Source: Clostridiaceae bacterium (GTDB lineage Bacteria; Bacillota; Clostridia; Lachnospirales; Lachnospiraceae). Taken from it: a DNA stretch of 64,000 nucleotides. The stretch's first letter is position 1. Each line of letters starts with the position of its first letter. Where the stretch lies: NCBI GenBank assembly GCA_902362725.1, contig CABIXM010000007.1, forward strand, positions 105,433 to 169,432, written 5' to 3'. Positions 53,803-63,177 of this stretch are shown one piece after another. The position numbers were made by a program, and so were the translations under genes. The notes beneath the pieces were generated by a model. The model had not been told where the DNA came from. It saw only the letters and a program-made list of their open reading frames with translations, and did no database searches.

Positions 53803-55578
53803 CTAGTCTTCTTTTCCCTCTTTCTCATCCTTCACAATGGCAATATGCACATCCGCCAGCTGCTTCGGATCTACCGTCGCCGGAGCGCCCATCATAACAT
53901 CCTGTGCCGTCTTGTTCATGGGGAACGGAATAATCTCGCGGATGCTCTCCTCGCCTGCCAGCAGCATCACCATACGGTCTACGCCGGGAGCGATGCCTGC
54001 GTGGGGCGGCGCTCCGTAGCAGAATGCGTTGTACATGGCCGGGAACTTGGCCTTCACATCGTCCTCGCCCAGTCCTACCAGCTCGAAGGCCTTGACCATG
54101 ATCTCCGGGTCGTGGTTACGCACCGCGCCGGAGGACAGTTCTACGCCGTTGCAGACCAGGTCGTACTGGTATGCGTAGATGTCCAGGGGATCCTTTTCCT
54201 CCAGATCCTTCATGCCGCCCTGGGGCATGGAGAACGGGTTATGGCAGAATTCCAGTTCGCCGGACTCCTCGCCGATCTCGTACATGGGGAAATCCACGAT
54301 CCAGCAGAACTCGTAGCACTCTTTGGTCATGTGACCCTCTACGGTATTGCCGAGGATCTTGCGCAGCGCGCCTGCGGTCTTCTGGGCTGCCAGCTTCTTT
54401 CCGGCAGTCAGGCCTACGAAATCGCCCGGCTTCAGGCCCAGTGCCTGAACCACCTGATCCTTGCGCTCGGTGACAAACTTGGAGATACCGCCTACCAGCT
54501 CGCCATTCTCGTCGAGACGGAACCAGTATGCCTTATTGCCGGTCTGTACCTCAGTGTCGGCACAGATCTTGTCGATAACCTTACGGGTAGCCTTGAAATC
54601 GCTGAATACGACTGCTTTTACGGTCTGGCCTTCGAAGGGGCCGAAGCCGCAGTCTGCCAGGCACTCGGTAGCATCCTGTACCACCAGATCGATCCGCAGA
54701 TCCGGCTTGTCAGATCCGTATACCTCCATGGCGTCATGATAAGAGATCCGGCGGAACGGAGCCTTGGATGCGGTATTGTAGGTACCGTATTTCTCAAATA
54801 CCGGCGGAAGTACATCCTCCAGCACTGCGAACACGTCCTCCTGGCTGGCAAACGCCATCTCCATATCCAGCTGATAGAATTCTCCCGGAGAGCGGTCTGC
54901 TCTGGCGTCCTCGTCGCGGAAGCAGGGAGCGATCTGGAAATACCGGTCGAAGCCGGAGGTCATCAAAAGCTGCTTAAACTGCTGGGGAGCCTGGGGCAGG
55001 GCGTAAAACTTACCCGGATGATTTCTGGACGGTACCAGATAGTCTCTTGCGCCCTCGGGGGAGGAGCAGGTCAGAATCGGCGTGGTAATCTCCAGAAAGC
55101 CGTGATCGGTCATGCTTCTCCGAAGCTCTGCTACCACATTGCTGCGGAGTACGATGCGCTCTTTGACAGCCGGGTTCCGGAGATCCAGGTAACGGTATTT
55201 CAGACGGGTATTCTCATCCGCTTCCTTGGAATGGTTGATCTCGAAAGGCAGCTCGTTGTAACGGCAGCGTCCCAGCACCTGAATGTCGGTGGGAACCACT
55301 TCGATTTCACCGGTGGGCAGCGCCGCGTTCTTGCTGGAACGCTCCCGTACCACGCCTGTGATGGACAGGGTGGACTCGGTGTTCACGCCTGCTAATCTTG
55401 CCATCATTTCTTCGGTCTCGATGACAGCCTGGGTGGTTCCATAGAAGTCTCTCAGGATCAGGAAGCCGAGATTTTTGCTGACTTTCCGCAGGTTCTCATA
55501 CCAGCCTACCAAAGTCACGGTTTCACCTGCGTTTGCGAGACGCAGCTCGTTACAGGTGTGTGTTCTTGACTGAAACAT
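53803..55578 (-). CDS. aspS: Aspartyl-tRNA synthetase
   Basis: 591 residues, normal bacterial length. N-terminal anticodon-binding OB fold (ETVTLVGWYENLRKVSKNLGFLILRD), class II motif 2 (IAPCFRDEDARADRSPGEFYQLDMEM), a bacterial GAD insertion (~290-410) and motif 3 (GIAPGVDRMVMLLAG). It charges tRNA-Asp, or also tRNA-Asn if no AsnRS is present. GAGAGG precedes the ATG. It follows hisS by 47 bases. Confidence 0.96.
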   Translation of the reverse strand: MFQSRTHTCNELRLANAGETVTLVGWYENLRKVSKNLGFLILRDFYGTTQAVIETEEMMARLAGVNTESTLSITGVVRERSSKNAALPTGEIEVVPTDIQVLGRCRYNELPFEINHSKEADENTRLKYRYLDLRNPAVKERIVLRSNVVAELRRSMTDHGFLEITTPILTCSSPEGARDYLVPSRNHPGKFYALPQAPQQFKQLLMTSGFDRYFQIAPCFRDEDARADRSPGEFYQLDMEMAFASQEDVFAVLEDVLPPVFEKYGTYNTASKAPFRRISYHDAMEVYGSDKPDLRIDLVVQDATECLADCGFGPFEGQTVKAVVFSDFKATRKVIDKICADTEVQTGNKAYWFRLDENGELVGGISKFVTERKDQVVQALGLKPGDFVGLTAGKKLAAQKTAGALRKILGNTVEGHMTKECYEFCWIVDFPMYEIGEESGELEFCHNPFSMPQGGMKDLEEKDPLDIYAYQYDLVCNGVELSSGAVRNHDPEIMVKAFELVGLGEDDVKAKFPAMYNAFCYGAPPHAGIAPGVDRMVMLLAGEESIREIIPFPMNKTAQDVMMGAPATVDPKQLADVHIAIVKDEKEGKED

Positions 55579-55625
55579 AGTTTTTTCCTCTCTTATCTAT
55601 CGCTATTCTTGTAACAGTGTCTCTC

Positions 55626-56867
55626 TTAAAACAGGCTCGGAAGCTCCGCAAGGGAAACCTCGGTCTGCTCGCCGGTAGCCATATCTTTTACATTGGCCGC
55701 GCCCTTTTCCAGTTCGTCCGCGCCGATGATCACGACCTTTTTCGCGCCGATTTTGTTTGCGTACTTCATCTGCGCCTTGACGCTCCGGTCCATGTAATCG
55801 GTCTCCACGATCAGGCCGTGGCTGCGGATCTCATTAACCAGCTTATAGGCCTTTGCCTTGGCTTCCGCGCCCAGGATTCCCACATAGAGATCGGGAGTCT
55901 CCATGGCCGGAAGCTCCACGCCCTCTTTCTCCAGGAAATACAGGATACGTTCAATTCCCATGCCAAAGCCTACAGACGGAATATCCTGCTTCTCGTCGAT
56001 CTCGTGAATCAGGCCGTCGTAACGTCCGCCTCCGCAGAGCGTGAAGCCGTCGGAGTTCACGAACTCGAATACGGTCTTGGTATAGTAGTCCAGACCGCGG
56101 ACGATGCCGGTATCTACCTCAAAGGGAATCTCCAGCTCTGTCAAAAGAGCCTTCAGCTCCTCAAAATGATTCCTGCACTCCTCGTCCAGATAATCGATGG
56201 TGCGGGGCGCGTCCTTTACAATCTCCTTGCACTCCGGAACCTTGCAGTCGATAACACGCATGGGATTCTTCTGCATACGCTCCCGGCAGGTGGGACACAG
56301 GGCGTCCTCATGCTTTCTCAGATACGCAAGCAGCGCGTCATTGTAATCCTTCTTACAGTTGGGACAGCCGATGCTGTTGATATGAAGCTTCACATCCTTC
56401 AGGCCCAGCTTCTTAATCAGGGTCGCAGCCAGAGAAATAACCTCCACCTCTGCCAGCGGGCTTTTAGATCCTACGAACTCCACGCCGAACTGATGATGCT
56501 GGCGGAGACGGCCGCTCTGGGGCTTCTCATAACGGAAGGCCTGGGTCACATAGTAGAGCTTGGTGGGCGCCGGATTCGCGTACATATTGCGCTCCAGGTA
56601 AGCGCGCATGGCTCCTGCGGTTCCCTCTGGCTTCAGGGTGATGCTTCTGCCGCCCTTATCCTCGAAGGTGTACATCTCCTTCTGAACCACGTCCGTGGTC
56701 TCGCCCACGCCGCGCTGGAACAGTACGGTATGTTCAAAAATCGGGGTAATAATCTCGGTCATATTGTAGGTGCGGGCAAGCTCTCTGGCCTGCTTTTCTA
56801 CCCAGGCGCGCTTATGCATCCGCTCGCCGTACCAGTCTTCCACTCCTCTTGGTGCCTGTGTTATCAT
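55626..56867 (-). CDS. hisS: Histidyl-tRNA synthetase
   Basis: 413 residues from ATG 56867, which overlaps the HD-GYP stop (ATGA) with GGAGG seven bases upstream. [17 protein letters not shown], class II motif 2 ([24 protein letters not shown]), the HisRS signature [19 protein letters not shown] and motif 3 ([12 protein letters not shown]) are clear. No T-box leader precedes it. Confidence 0.96.
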   Translation of the reverse strand: MITQAPRGVEDWYGERMHKRAWVEKQARELARTYNMTEIITPIFEHTVLFQRGVGETTDVVQKEMYTFEDKGGRSITLKPEGTAGAMRAYLERNMYANPAPTKLYYVTQAFRYEKPQSGRLRQHHQFGVEFVGSKSPLAEVEVISLAATLIKKLGLKDVKLHINSIGCPNCKKDYNDALLAYLRKHEDALCPTCRERMQKNPMRVIDCKVPECKEIVKDAPRTIDYLDEECRNHFEELKALLTELEIPFEVDTGIVRGLDYYTKTVFEFVNSDGFTLCGGGRYDGLIHEIDEKQDIPSVGFGMGIERILYFLEKEGVELPAMETPDLYVGILGAEAKAKAYKLVNEIRSHGLIVETDYMDRSVKAQMKYANKIGAKKVVIIGADELEKGAANVKDMATGEQTEVSLAELPSLF

Positions 56868-57472
56868 ATGGTCTCCTCCTCTGTAATCCGAACCTTCAGC
56901 CCGGGCAATGCCCATTTTTCCTGCCATTCCTCTTCGTGAATGGCCCGCTGAAAGGCCAGAAATACTTTCATATCAAAATTTTTCACTTCGTCAATCATCA
57001 GCTCCACTGCCGTATCGGAATCGAAGGCGCTGCGGTAGGGCCGGTCGGAAGTCAGGGCCGCGTATACATCGCAGACCCGCAGGATTTTCGCGCCCAGCGG
57101 GATTTGATCCCCCGCCAGATTCTCCGGATAGCCGGAACCGTCGTAATTCTCATGGTGATAGAGAACGCTCTCCACCACAAAATCTGAAAAATCCAGCCGC
57201 ATCAGCTCATCGTAGCCAAGCCGCGGGTGCAGCCGGACATACTTCATTTCCTCGATTTTCAGGGTGTCCTTATCCCGGCCATAGAGATAACCGGACACAT
57301 AGAGCTTTCCGATGTCGTGCATCATACCGGCCAGAGCCAGCTCGCGGCAGCGCGCCTCGCCAAGGACCAGCTCCTTCGCCACGCAGTAAGCCAGATTGCT
57401 CACCCGGATGCCGTGATTGATCTCCTCGGTGACGTCCTCCTCGAAAAAGGAAAGGGGGGTCGTTTCACTCAT
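56864..57472 (-). CDS. HD-GYP-type phosphohydrolase
   Basis: 202 residues, a single domain: [14 protein letters not shown] (HD metal motif) and [20 protein letters not shown] (HHExxDGxGYP, the HD-GYP hallmark), then [18 protein letters not shown]. Such enzymes hydrolyse cyclic di-GMP or related nucleotides. There is no receiver or sensor domain, so input is unclear. It is an insertion in the usual hemZ-hisS order and is translationally coupled to hisS. Confidence 0.9.
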   Translation of the reverse strand: MSETTPLSFFEEDVTEEINHGIRVSNLAYCVAKELVLGEARCRELALAGMMHDIGKLYVSGYLYGRDKDTLKIEEMKYVRLHPRLGYDELMRLDFSDFVVESVLYHHENYDGSGYPENLAGDQIPLGAKILRVCDVYAALTSDRPYRSAFDSDTAVELMIDEVKNFDMKVFLAFQRAIHEEEWQEKWALPGLKVRITEEETI

Positions 57473-57490
57473 GTTTCTACCTCTGTCTGC

Positions 57491-58948
57491 CTAAAGCAAA
57501 CCATTTTTCTCCATAAAGCTTCTCTTCCGCTCAATCATCTCGTCGATGCGCTCGATGTACTGCTTCACGTCTTTCACGTTCTCCACACGTTCGATGTGGT
57601 CCGCCGCAAAAACAAATTTGGTGGAAGCGCCCGCGCCTGCCGCCAGAATGGTCTGTTTTTCTTCCATAATCAGTATATTGTAAATTCCGGCTTTGTCAAC
57701 CTTTGCATAGCCCACATTTTCAAAATTTCCCGCCATATTCTTCTGACGGTACAGATAATAGGGATATATGCCCTGTTCCACACAATACCGATAGGTTAAA
57801 TCCATAATCTCCTGACTGTTTCGAAGGCCCATCTCCTCATAGGTATCTCGGAACAGTTTGAGCCTGGCTGCCCGCTTGACCGCCAGGGAATGGACCGTGA
57901 TGCTGTCCGGATCGAGCTTCCGAAGCTCTTCCATGGTATGGCGCACGTCCTCAATGTCCTCGCCGGGGAGTCCCACGATGAGATCCATATTAATATTGTC
58001 GTGGCCCGCCTCCCGGGCCATGTAAAAGGCCTGCTTCGTCTCCTCCACCGTATGCCTGCGGCCGATGAGATCCAGGGTCTTCTGGTTCATAGTCTGGGGA
58101 TTGACGGAGATACGGGTAACCTTATGATCTTTCAGAACCTTCAGCTTCTCCGGCGTCACGCTGTCGGGACGTCCGGCTTCCACTGTCAATTCCTGTAAAT
58201 AAGTAAAGTCGAAATTCTGCTCGATACAGGTCATGAGCCTGTCAAGCTGCTCTGCCGTCAGGGTCGTGGGTGTGCCGCCGCCCACATAAACCGTGTTCAG
58301 CTTCCGGCCTGCATAAGCCTTTCCGAGGAACGCAATCTCTTTAAATAAAGCTGTCAGATAGTCCTCCACTTTTTTCTCCCAGACCTTAATCGGGGACGAA
58401 GAAAAAGAGCAATACAGACAGATGCTCGGGCAGAACGGAATACCCACATAAAGGCTGTAGCCGTTCTCATAATCCAGATTTTTCAGAACCTCTTTTTCCC
58501 GGTTGGCAATGGAGATGGCCAAAGCCGCTTTCTCCTTGCTGCAATCATAGGTCTCCCACATATACTGGGCGATTTCCAGATTACTCCTGCCCTCCTCCAG
58601 CATGGCCATGGGAATCTTCGTGGGCCGAATGCCCGTCAACGTACCCCAGGGAAGTGTCTCGCCGGTGAAAGCGCAGAGCTTGTCATACATCAGCCGCTTC
58701 AGCTGATTCTTTACCGCTTTCCGGTCCGGATTTTCCACATAAACATGGCCTTTCTCCTGAAAGGCCCCAATCTGAATGATAGAAAAGCTGATGTCCTGGT
58801 CGGTGACTTGCACAGCCATCTGAACCGGAACCTCTTCCGTAAAGGCGTCCCCCACACGAACCTGCACCTCCTCGCCGCCATAAAAGGCCTGAATCAGCGA
58901 ATGAATATCATATGCAAAGCTTTCATCATTTATCTTAACTTCAACCAT
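57491..58948 (-). CDS. hemZ: HemZ-type radical SAM coproporphyrinogen dehydrogenase-like protein
   Basis: 485 residues. Radical SAM motif CPSICLYC after YVGIPF, then VYVGGGTPTTL, LTVEAGRPDSVT and VTRISVNPQTMN, as in HemN/HemZ proteins. The ~150-residue N-terminal extension is typical of the clostridial HemZ subgroup. Whether it makes heme here or transfers heme is not clear, as no other heme genes lie nearby. Confidence 0.9.
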   Translation of the reverse strand: MVEVKINDESFAYDIHSLIQAFYGGEEVQVRVGDAFTEEVPVQMAVQVTDQDISFSIIQIGAFQEKGHVYVENPDRKAVKNQLKRLMYDKLCAFTGETLPWGTLTGIRPTKIPMAMLEEGRSNLEIAQYMWETYDCSKEKAALAISIANREKEVLKNLDYENGYSLYVGIPFCPSICLYCSFSSSPIKVWEKKVEDYLTALFKEIAFLGKAYAGRKLNTVYVGGGTPTTLTAEQLDRLMTCIEQNFDFTYLQELTVEAGRPDSVTPEKLKVLKDHKVTRISVNPQTMNQKTLDLIGRRHTVEETKQAFYMAREAGHDNINMDLIVGLPGEDIEDVRHTMEELRKLDPDSITVHSLAVKRAARLKLFRDTYEEMGLRNSQEIMDLTYRYCVEQGIYPYYLYRQKNMAGNFENVGYAKVDKAGIYNILIMEEKQTILAAGAGASTKFVFAADHIERVENVKDVKQYIERIDEMIERKRSFMEKNGLL

Positions 58949-58991
58949 TTATCTTATCCTTCAATTCATGTATACACGCAGCGGAGGCCGC

Positions 58992-59621
58992 TCAGCCGCC
59001 CAGATACGGGTTGTAACGCCGCTCCGCGCCGATGGTGCTTTCTTCCATATGGCCCGGGTACACTTTTGTCTCGTCCGGCAGCGGCGTAAGCTTCTCTTTG
59101 ATGCCCCGTACCAGTGCGCTCATGCTTCCGCCCGGGAAATCAGTACGTCCCACGGATCCTGCGAACAGGGTATCGCCAGAGAACAGTACGCCCGCTTCCG
59201 CGCTGTAATAACAGCAGCCACCCGGCGTATGGCCCGGAGTTGCGAAGACGCGGAACTTCATACCCGCCACTTCGATCTTCTCTTCATCCTTTACCCACAC
59301 ATCCGCGGCGAAAGACACACTTTTCCGAAAAAGCGCCGGGGACAGGTTCTGTGCCGGATCTGCCAGAAGCGCTTTTTCCGCCTCGCAGGCATAGACCGGA
59401 ATTCCAAGCTTCGCCTTCAGCTCCGGTACCCCCAGCATATGATCCGCATGTCCGTGGGTCAGGAAAATGGCTTTCAGCGTGAGTCCCTCATCCACAGCTT
59501 TTCGCAGCACTGAATCCGGCCGGTCCGCCGGATCGATGACGATGGTCTCCTTCGTGGCTTCATTTATGGCAAAATAGCAGTTGGTCTGAATCTGACCTAA
59601 CACCATGCGTTCTACTTTCAT
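58992..59621 (-). CDS. Metallo-beta-lactamase-fold hydrolase (glyoxalase II-like)
   Basis: 209 residues from ATG 59621, with AGGAGG upstream; the longer frame overlaps relA/spoT and is not natural. LTHGHADHMLG (HxHxDH), FATPGHTPGGCCYY and LFSGDTLFAGSVGRTD are the zinc-binding motifs of the group. It probably hydrolyses a thioester or related metabolite. Standard neighbour of relA and hemZ in clostridia. Confidence 0.92.
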   Translation of the reverse strand: MKVERMVLGQIQTNCYFAINEATKETIVIDPADRPDSVLRKAVDEGLTLKAIFLTHGHADHMLGVPELKAKLGIPVYACEAEKALLADPAQNLSPALFRKSVSFAADVWVKDEEKIEVAGMKFRVFATPGHTPGGCCYYSAEAGVLFSGDTLFAGSVGRTDFPGGSMSALVRGIKEKLTPLPDETKVYPGHMEESTIGAERRYNPYLGG

Positions 59622-59640
59622 CTTATCCTCCTGGGACTCA

Positions 59641-61947
59641 TCAGCCGGTGGCGCGCTCCACATCCAAAATGCTCTCCACCTGATACAGCTTCTCCGCGAT
59701 TTTCTGCAGCTCCTCTTTGCTGCTGATTTCAAAGGTAATGGAAATCGTCGCCGTTCCCTGCTTACTGGTCCGCACATTCATCTGGGTCATGTCGATATTC
59801 CGTTCGGTAAAGATTTTGGAAATATCTACCAGTAATCCAGTGCGGTTGTTGGCGTAAATCTTGATCTCCGTCGCGTATTTCTCGCCGGAGGAAGCGGAAC
59901 CCATATCCTGCCACTCGGCGTCAATGAGACGGGCGCGCTCAGATTCCTGCAGGCACATGATATTGACACAGTCGGTCCGGTGAATGGACACGCCGCGGCC
60001 ACGGGTCACGTAACCCACGATCTCGTCGCCCGGCACCGGGCTGCAGCACTTGGAGAAACGGACTGACACGTCGGTCAGACCCTTGACGATGATGCCGCTC
60101 TTGGACTTGGCCAGCTTCAGCTTCTTGTCACTGTTCTCGGTGACCGCCTCCATAACCTTCTCGTCGGTGATCTCCTTCTTGTGGATCTTCTCATATTCCT
60201 CCACCATCTTGTTGACCACCTGGCCCTCTTTCAGGCCGCCGTGGCCGATGGCCGCCAGTACGGAATCCCAGTCCTTGAAACCGTATTTCCGCATGACCAG
60301 ATTCTGGAATTCCGGCTTCATAATATCGGTCATGTTGATGCTCTTGGCCTTGCAGTACTGGGTCAGCATCTCCTTGCCCTTCAAGATATTATCTTCTTTA
60401 AACTGGTTTTTAAACCACTGATTAATCTTATTTTTTGCCTGGGTGCTCTTGACCACATTGAGCCAGTCCCGGCTGGGTCCGCGGGAATTCTGCGAGGTAA
60501 TGATCTCGATGCGGTCGCCGTTCTGAATCTTGTAGTCGATGGTCACCAGCTTGCCATTGACCCGGGCGCCAATCATCTTATTGCCCACGGCACTGTGGAC
60601 GCTGTAGGCGAAGTCGATGGGTGTGGAACCGCTGGGCAGGGTCTTCACGTCTCCGCTGGGCGTAAAGCAATACACGCTCTCGGAGAACAGATCCAGATCA
60701 CTCTTCAGAAGGTTCATAAATTCCCGGTTATCAGACATATCCCGCTGCCACTCCAGAATCTGGCGCAGCCAGGTCATCTTCTCAGCCTCCTGCTGATCCA
60801 CCGGCTTCTTGCCGTCGCTGCTCTCCTTGTATTTCCAGTGGGCAGCGATACCGTATTCTGCAGTCTTGTGCATCTCGTAGGTACGGATCTGAATCTCGAA
60901 GGGCTGGCCGTTGGGGCCAATCAGTGTCGTATGGAGCGACTGGTACATATTGGCCTTGGGCATGGCAATATAGTCCTTGAAACGGCCCGGAATGGGCTTG
61001 TACATCTCATGAATGATACCCAGGGCCGCATAGCAGTCCTTGACCGTCTCCACAATGATCCGGACCGCAAATAAATCGTATATCTGATCCAGCGTCTTGT
61101 GCTGGTTCACCATTTTCTTATAGATACTGAAAAAATGCTTTACACGGCCATCCACATGGGCTTCTATCCCTGCGTTGTCCATATGATTCTTTACTTCCGC
61201 CACGATACGCTGGACGAAGGCTTCCCGGACGCTCCGCTTCTCAGCGATCTGCTCCTTCAGGTCATAATAAGCCTCCGGCTCCAGATATTTCAGCGATAAA
61301 TCATCCAGCTCGTTCTTTACCTTAGAAATACCGAGACGCTGGGCGATGGGCGCATAGATGTCCATGGTCTCCCGGGCCTTTTCCTTCTGCTTCTCGGGCT
61401 TCATGTACTGAAGCGTACGCATATTGTGCAGACGGTCGGCCAGCTTAATCAGGATGACACGGATATCCTTGGCCATGGCCAGGAACATTTTCCGCAGGTT
61501 CTCAGCCTGAATCTCGATCTTGTCCGCGGAATAGGACAGCTGTCCCAGCTTGGTAACGCCGTCTACCAGCAGGGCCACATCGTCGCCGAATTCCGCCGCG
61601 ATCTCCTCGGTGGTCATGACCGTATCCTCCACCGCGTCGTGCAGAAGGCCCGCCACGATAGTCTCTTTGTCCAGCTCCAGATCCGCCAGGATGATCGCCA
61701 CGCATAAGGGGTGAATGATATACGGCTCTCCCGATTTTCTCATCTGGCCTTTGTGCGCCTCGTAAGCAATCTTGTAGGCCTTTTCAATCATGGAGATATC
61801 GGTGGACGGATGATACCTGTGGACGCTGTCGATAAGTTCCTTGTAAAGCACCTCAGGACTGGTAAAATCCTGCATGGCCTTCACATTCTCGTCATCGCGA
61901 TTCACTTCCTGATCTCTGTTTTTTACACCGATTTTCGTCTCTGCCAT
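59641..61947 (-). CDS. Bifunctional (p)ppGpp synthetase/hydrolase RelA/SpoT
   Basis: 768 residues, full length. HD hydrolase domain (YIIHPLCVAIILADL, AGLLHDAVEDT) to ~residue 200; synthetase domain (YQSLHTTLIGPNGQPFEIQIRT, AEYGIAAHWKYKE) to ~390; TGS (VYCFTPSGDVKTLPSGSTPIDFAY), helical linker, zinc-finger-like segment (FSKCCSPVPGDEIVGYVTRGRGVSIHRTDC) and a C-terminal ACT domain. It makes and destroys the stringent-response alarmone. Confidence 0.95.
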   Translation of the reverse strand: MAETKIGVKNRDQEVNRDDENVKAMQDFTSPEVLYKELIDSVHRYHPSTDISMIEKAYKIAYEAHKGQMRKSGEPYIIHPLCVAIILADLELDKETIVAGLLHDAVEDTVMTTEEIAAEFGDDVALLVDGVTKLGQLSYSADKIEIQAENLRKMFLAMAKDIRVILIKLADRLHNMRTLQYMKPEKQKEKARETMDIYAPIAQRLGISKVKNELDDLSLKYLEPEAYYDLKEQIAEKRSVREAFVQRIVAEVKNHMDNAGIEAHVDGRVKHFFSIYKKMVNQHKTLDQIYDLFAVRIIVETVKDCYAALGIIHEMYKPIPGRFKDYIAMPKANMYQSLHTTLIGPNGQPFEIQIRTYEMHKTAEYGIAAHWKYKESSDGKKPVDQQEAEKMTWLRQILEWQRDMSDNREFMNLLKSDLDLFSESVYCFTPSGDVKTLPSGSTPIDFAYSVHSAVGNKMIGARVNGKLVTIDYKIQNGDRIEIITSQNSRGPSRDWLNVVKSTQAKNKINQWFKNQFKEDNILKGKEMLTQYCKAKSINMTDIMKPEFQNLVMRKYGFKDWDSVLAAIGHGGLKEGQVVNKMVEEYEKIHKKEITDEKVMEAVTENSDKKLKLAKSKSGIIVKGLTDVSVRFSKCCSPVPGDEIVGYVTRGRGVSIHRTDCVNIMCLQESERARLIDAEWQDMGSASSGEKYATEIKIYANNRTGLLVDISKIFTERNIDMTQMNVRTSKQGTATISITFEISSKEELQKIAEKLYQVESILDVERATG

Positions 61948-61982
61948 AAATCAACACCTGCCTTTATTTATCCCCGGTAATT

Positions 61983-62411
61983 TTATTGTAACTCAGATGT
62001 GCAATGGGGACATCTGGTCGCCTGAATATCTATCTCAGACATGCAATACGGACACTTCTTGGTGGTCGGAGCGGGCGCTTCCTCCTCCTGCTTCTTCAGC
62101 ATCTTGTCCTTAGCGGTATTCATGGCCTTGATGATGCAGAAGATCACCAGCGCGATCAGCAGGAAATTAATTACTGCGGAAAGGAACGCGCCATAGTTCA
62201 ATGTCGCCGCATTGTCGCCCACGCCGAAGGACACGGACATGCCGGCGATATCAAAGCCGCCGGTAATCAGGGAGAGCAGCGGCATAAAAATATCATTTAC
62301 AAGAGAATTCACAATCGCGGTGAACGCGCCGCCGATGATGACACCGACTGCCATGTCCATGACGTTGCCCCTGGAAATAAACTTCTTAAATTCCTCGAAA
62401 AACTTTTTCAT
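61983..62411 (-). CDS. mscL: Large-conductance mechanosensitive channel MscL with C-terminal zinc ribbon
   Basis: 142 residues. The MscL core is intact: FKKFISRGNVMDMAVGVIIGGAFTAIVNSLVNDIFMPLL (TM1) and LNYGAFLSAVINFLLIALVIF (TM2). After the linker EEEAPAP comes KKCPYCMSEIDIQATRCPHC, a four-Cys ribbon (Cys 120, 123, 134, 137). The ribbon would lie on the cytoplasmic side. It sits between apt and relA/spoT, an unusual place. It releases solutes on osmotic downshock. Confidence 0.93.
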   Translation of the reverse strand: MKKFFEEFKKFISRGNVMDMAVGVIIGGAFTAIVNSLVNDIFMPLLSLITGGFDIAGMSVSFGVGDNAATLNYGAFLSAVINFLLIALVIFCIIKAMNTAKDKMLKKQEEEAPAPTTKKCPYCMSEIDIQATRCPHCTSELQ

Positions 62412-62435
62412 CTCACTCGTCTCCCTGTACTTTAT

Positions 62436-62960
62436 TTATTTTCCATCGTAACGGATGACAGACGCCACATCATAATCCTTCAGGCGTTCTCTGCCCTTTA
62501 AGCCTGCCAGCTCCATCAGGAAAATGATCTTTACAACCTTGCCGCCCAGCTCCTCTACCAGCTTCGCAGCCGCCTCGATGGTGCCGCCGGTGGCAATCAG
62601 GTCGTCCACCAGAACCACTCTCTGGCCCGGCTTGATAGAATCCTTATGCATCTCAATCTCCGCGGTACCGTACTCCAGAGCATAGGAGCGGGAAACGGTC
62701 TCGCAGGGAAGCTTGCCCTTCTTGCGAACCAGTACGAAGGGCTTATGAAGATTATAGGCGATTGGAGTACCGAACACGAAGCCTCTGGATTCTGCTCCTA
62801 CAACCACGTCGAAATCCACGCCGTCCAGCAGGGCCTGCATGGAGTCAATGGCCAGATGAAGGCCGTCCGCATCCTGCAGTACGGATGTGATATCGCGGAA
62901 AATAATTCCCTCCTCCGGGAAATCCGGTATGCTTCTGACGTATTCTTCAATCTTCTTCAT
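62436..62960 (-). CDS. apt: Adenine phosphoribosyltransferase
   Basis: 174 residues, usual length. FPEEGIIFRDITSVLQD, VVVGAESRGFVFGTPIA and the PRPP motif VVLVDDLIATGGTIEAA. It salvages adenine to AMP in the cytoplasm. It heads the cluster running to aspS and has a strong promoter. Confidence 0.95.
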   Translation of the reverse strand: MKKIEEYVRSIPDFPEEGIIFRDITSVLQDADGLHLAIDSMQALLDGVDFDVVVGAESRGFVFGTPIAYNLHKPFVLVRKKGKLPCETVSRSYALEYGTAEIEMHKDSIKPGQRVVLVDDLIATGGTIEAAAKLVEELGGKVVKIIFLMELAGLKGRERLKDYDVASVIRYDGK

Positions 62961-63010
62961 GTTTCTTCCTCTTCTTTCCTTTTTTTATTAAATTCTACGA
63001 ACAAAAAACT

Positions 63011-63029
63011 ACCGTCCATAAAGCACGGT
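63011..63029 (-). terminator. Small terminator-like hairpin in the apt leader
   Basis: On the minus strand TACCGT and ACGGTA form a six-pair stem with an eight-to-nine-base loop, followed by GTTTTTTG. It lies between promoter and apt and could attenuate transcription. No alternative antiterminator fold is obvious. Confidence 0.4.
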
Positions 63030-63045
63030 ATTTACATACCCGCCT

Positions 63046-63074
63046 ATTATAGCATGATTCATGGGGTTTGACAA
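63046..63074 (-). promoter_or_regulatory. Promoter of the apt cluster
   Basis: TTGTCA (63069-63074), a 17-base spacer and TATAAT (63046-63051) on the minus strand, about 85 bases before the apt start. Confidence 0.7.
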
Positions 63075-63128
63075 GACGGGAGGGGCGAGGATGGCGGGGT
63101 TTCCGGACATTAACTCCGGCTGTTGCAA

Positions 63129-63164
63129 AACGGCCCGGCTGCATGGTTCGCAGCCCGGGCCGTT
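63129..63164 (-). terminator. Terminator of the Cys-rich membrane protein gene
   Basis: A GC-rich stem of about 14 pairs with one bulge (AACGGCCCGGCTGC and complement), followed on the minus strand by GTTTTGC. It lies 13 bases after the stop. Confidence 0.7.
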
Positions 63165-63177
63165 CTTGTCTTTCTTT

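Noticed and set aside
53704..55395. 563-codon plus-strand open frame
   Set aside because: Antisense of aspS, whose class II motifs are unmistakable.
55579..57000. T-box leader before hisS or aspS
   Set aside because: The genes are packed with a 47-base gap or overlap, leaving no room for a T-box.
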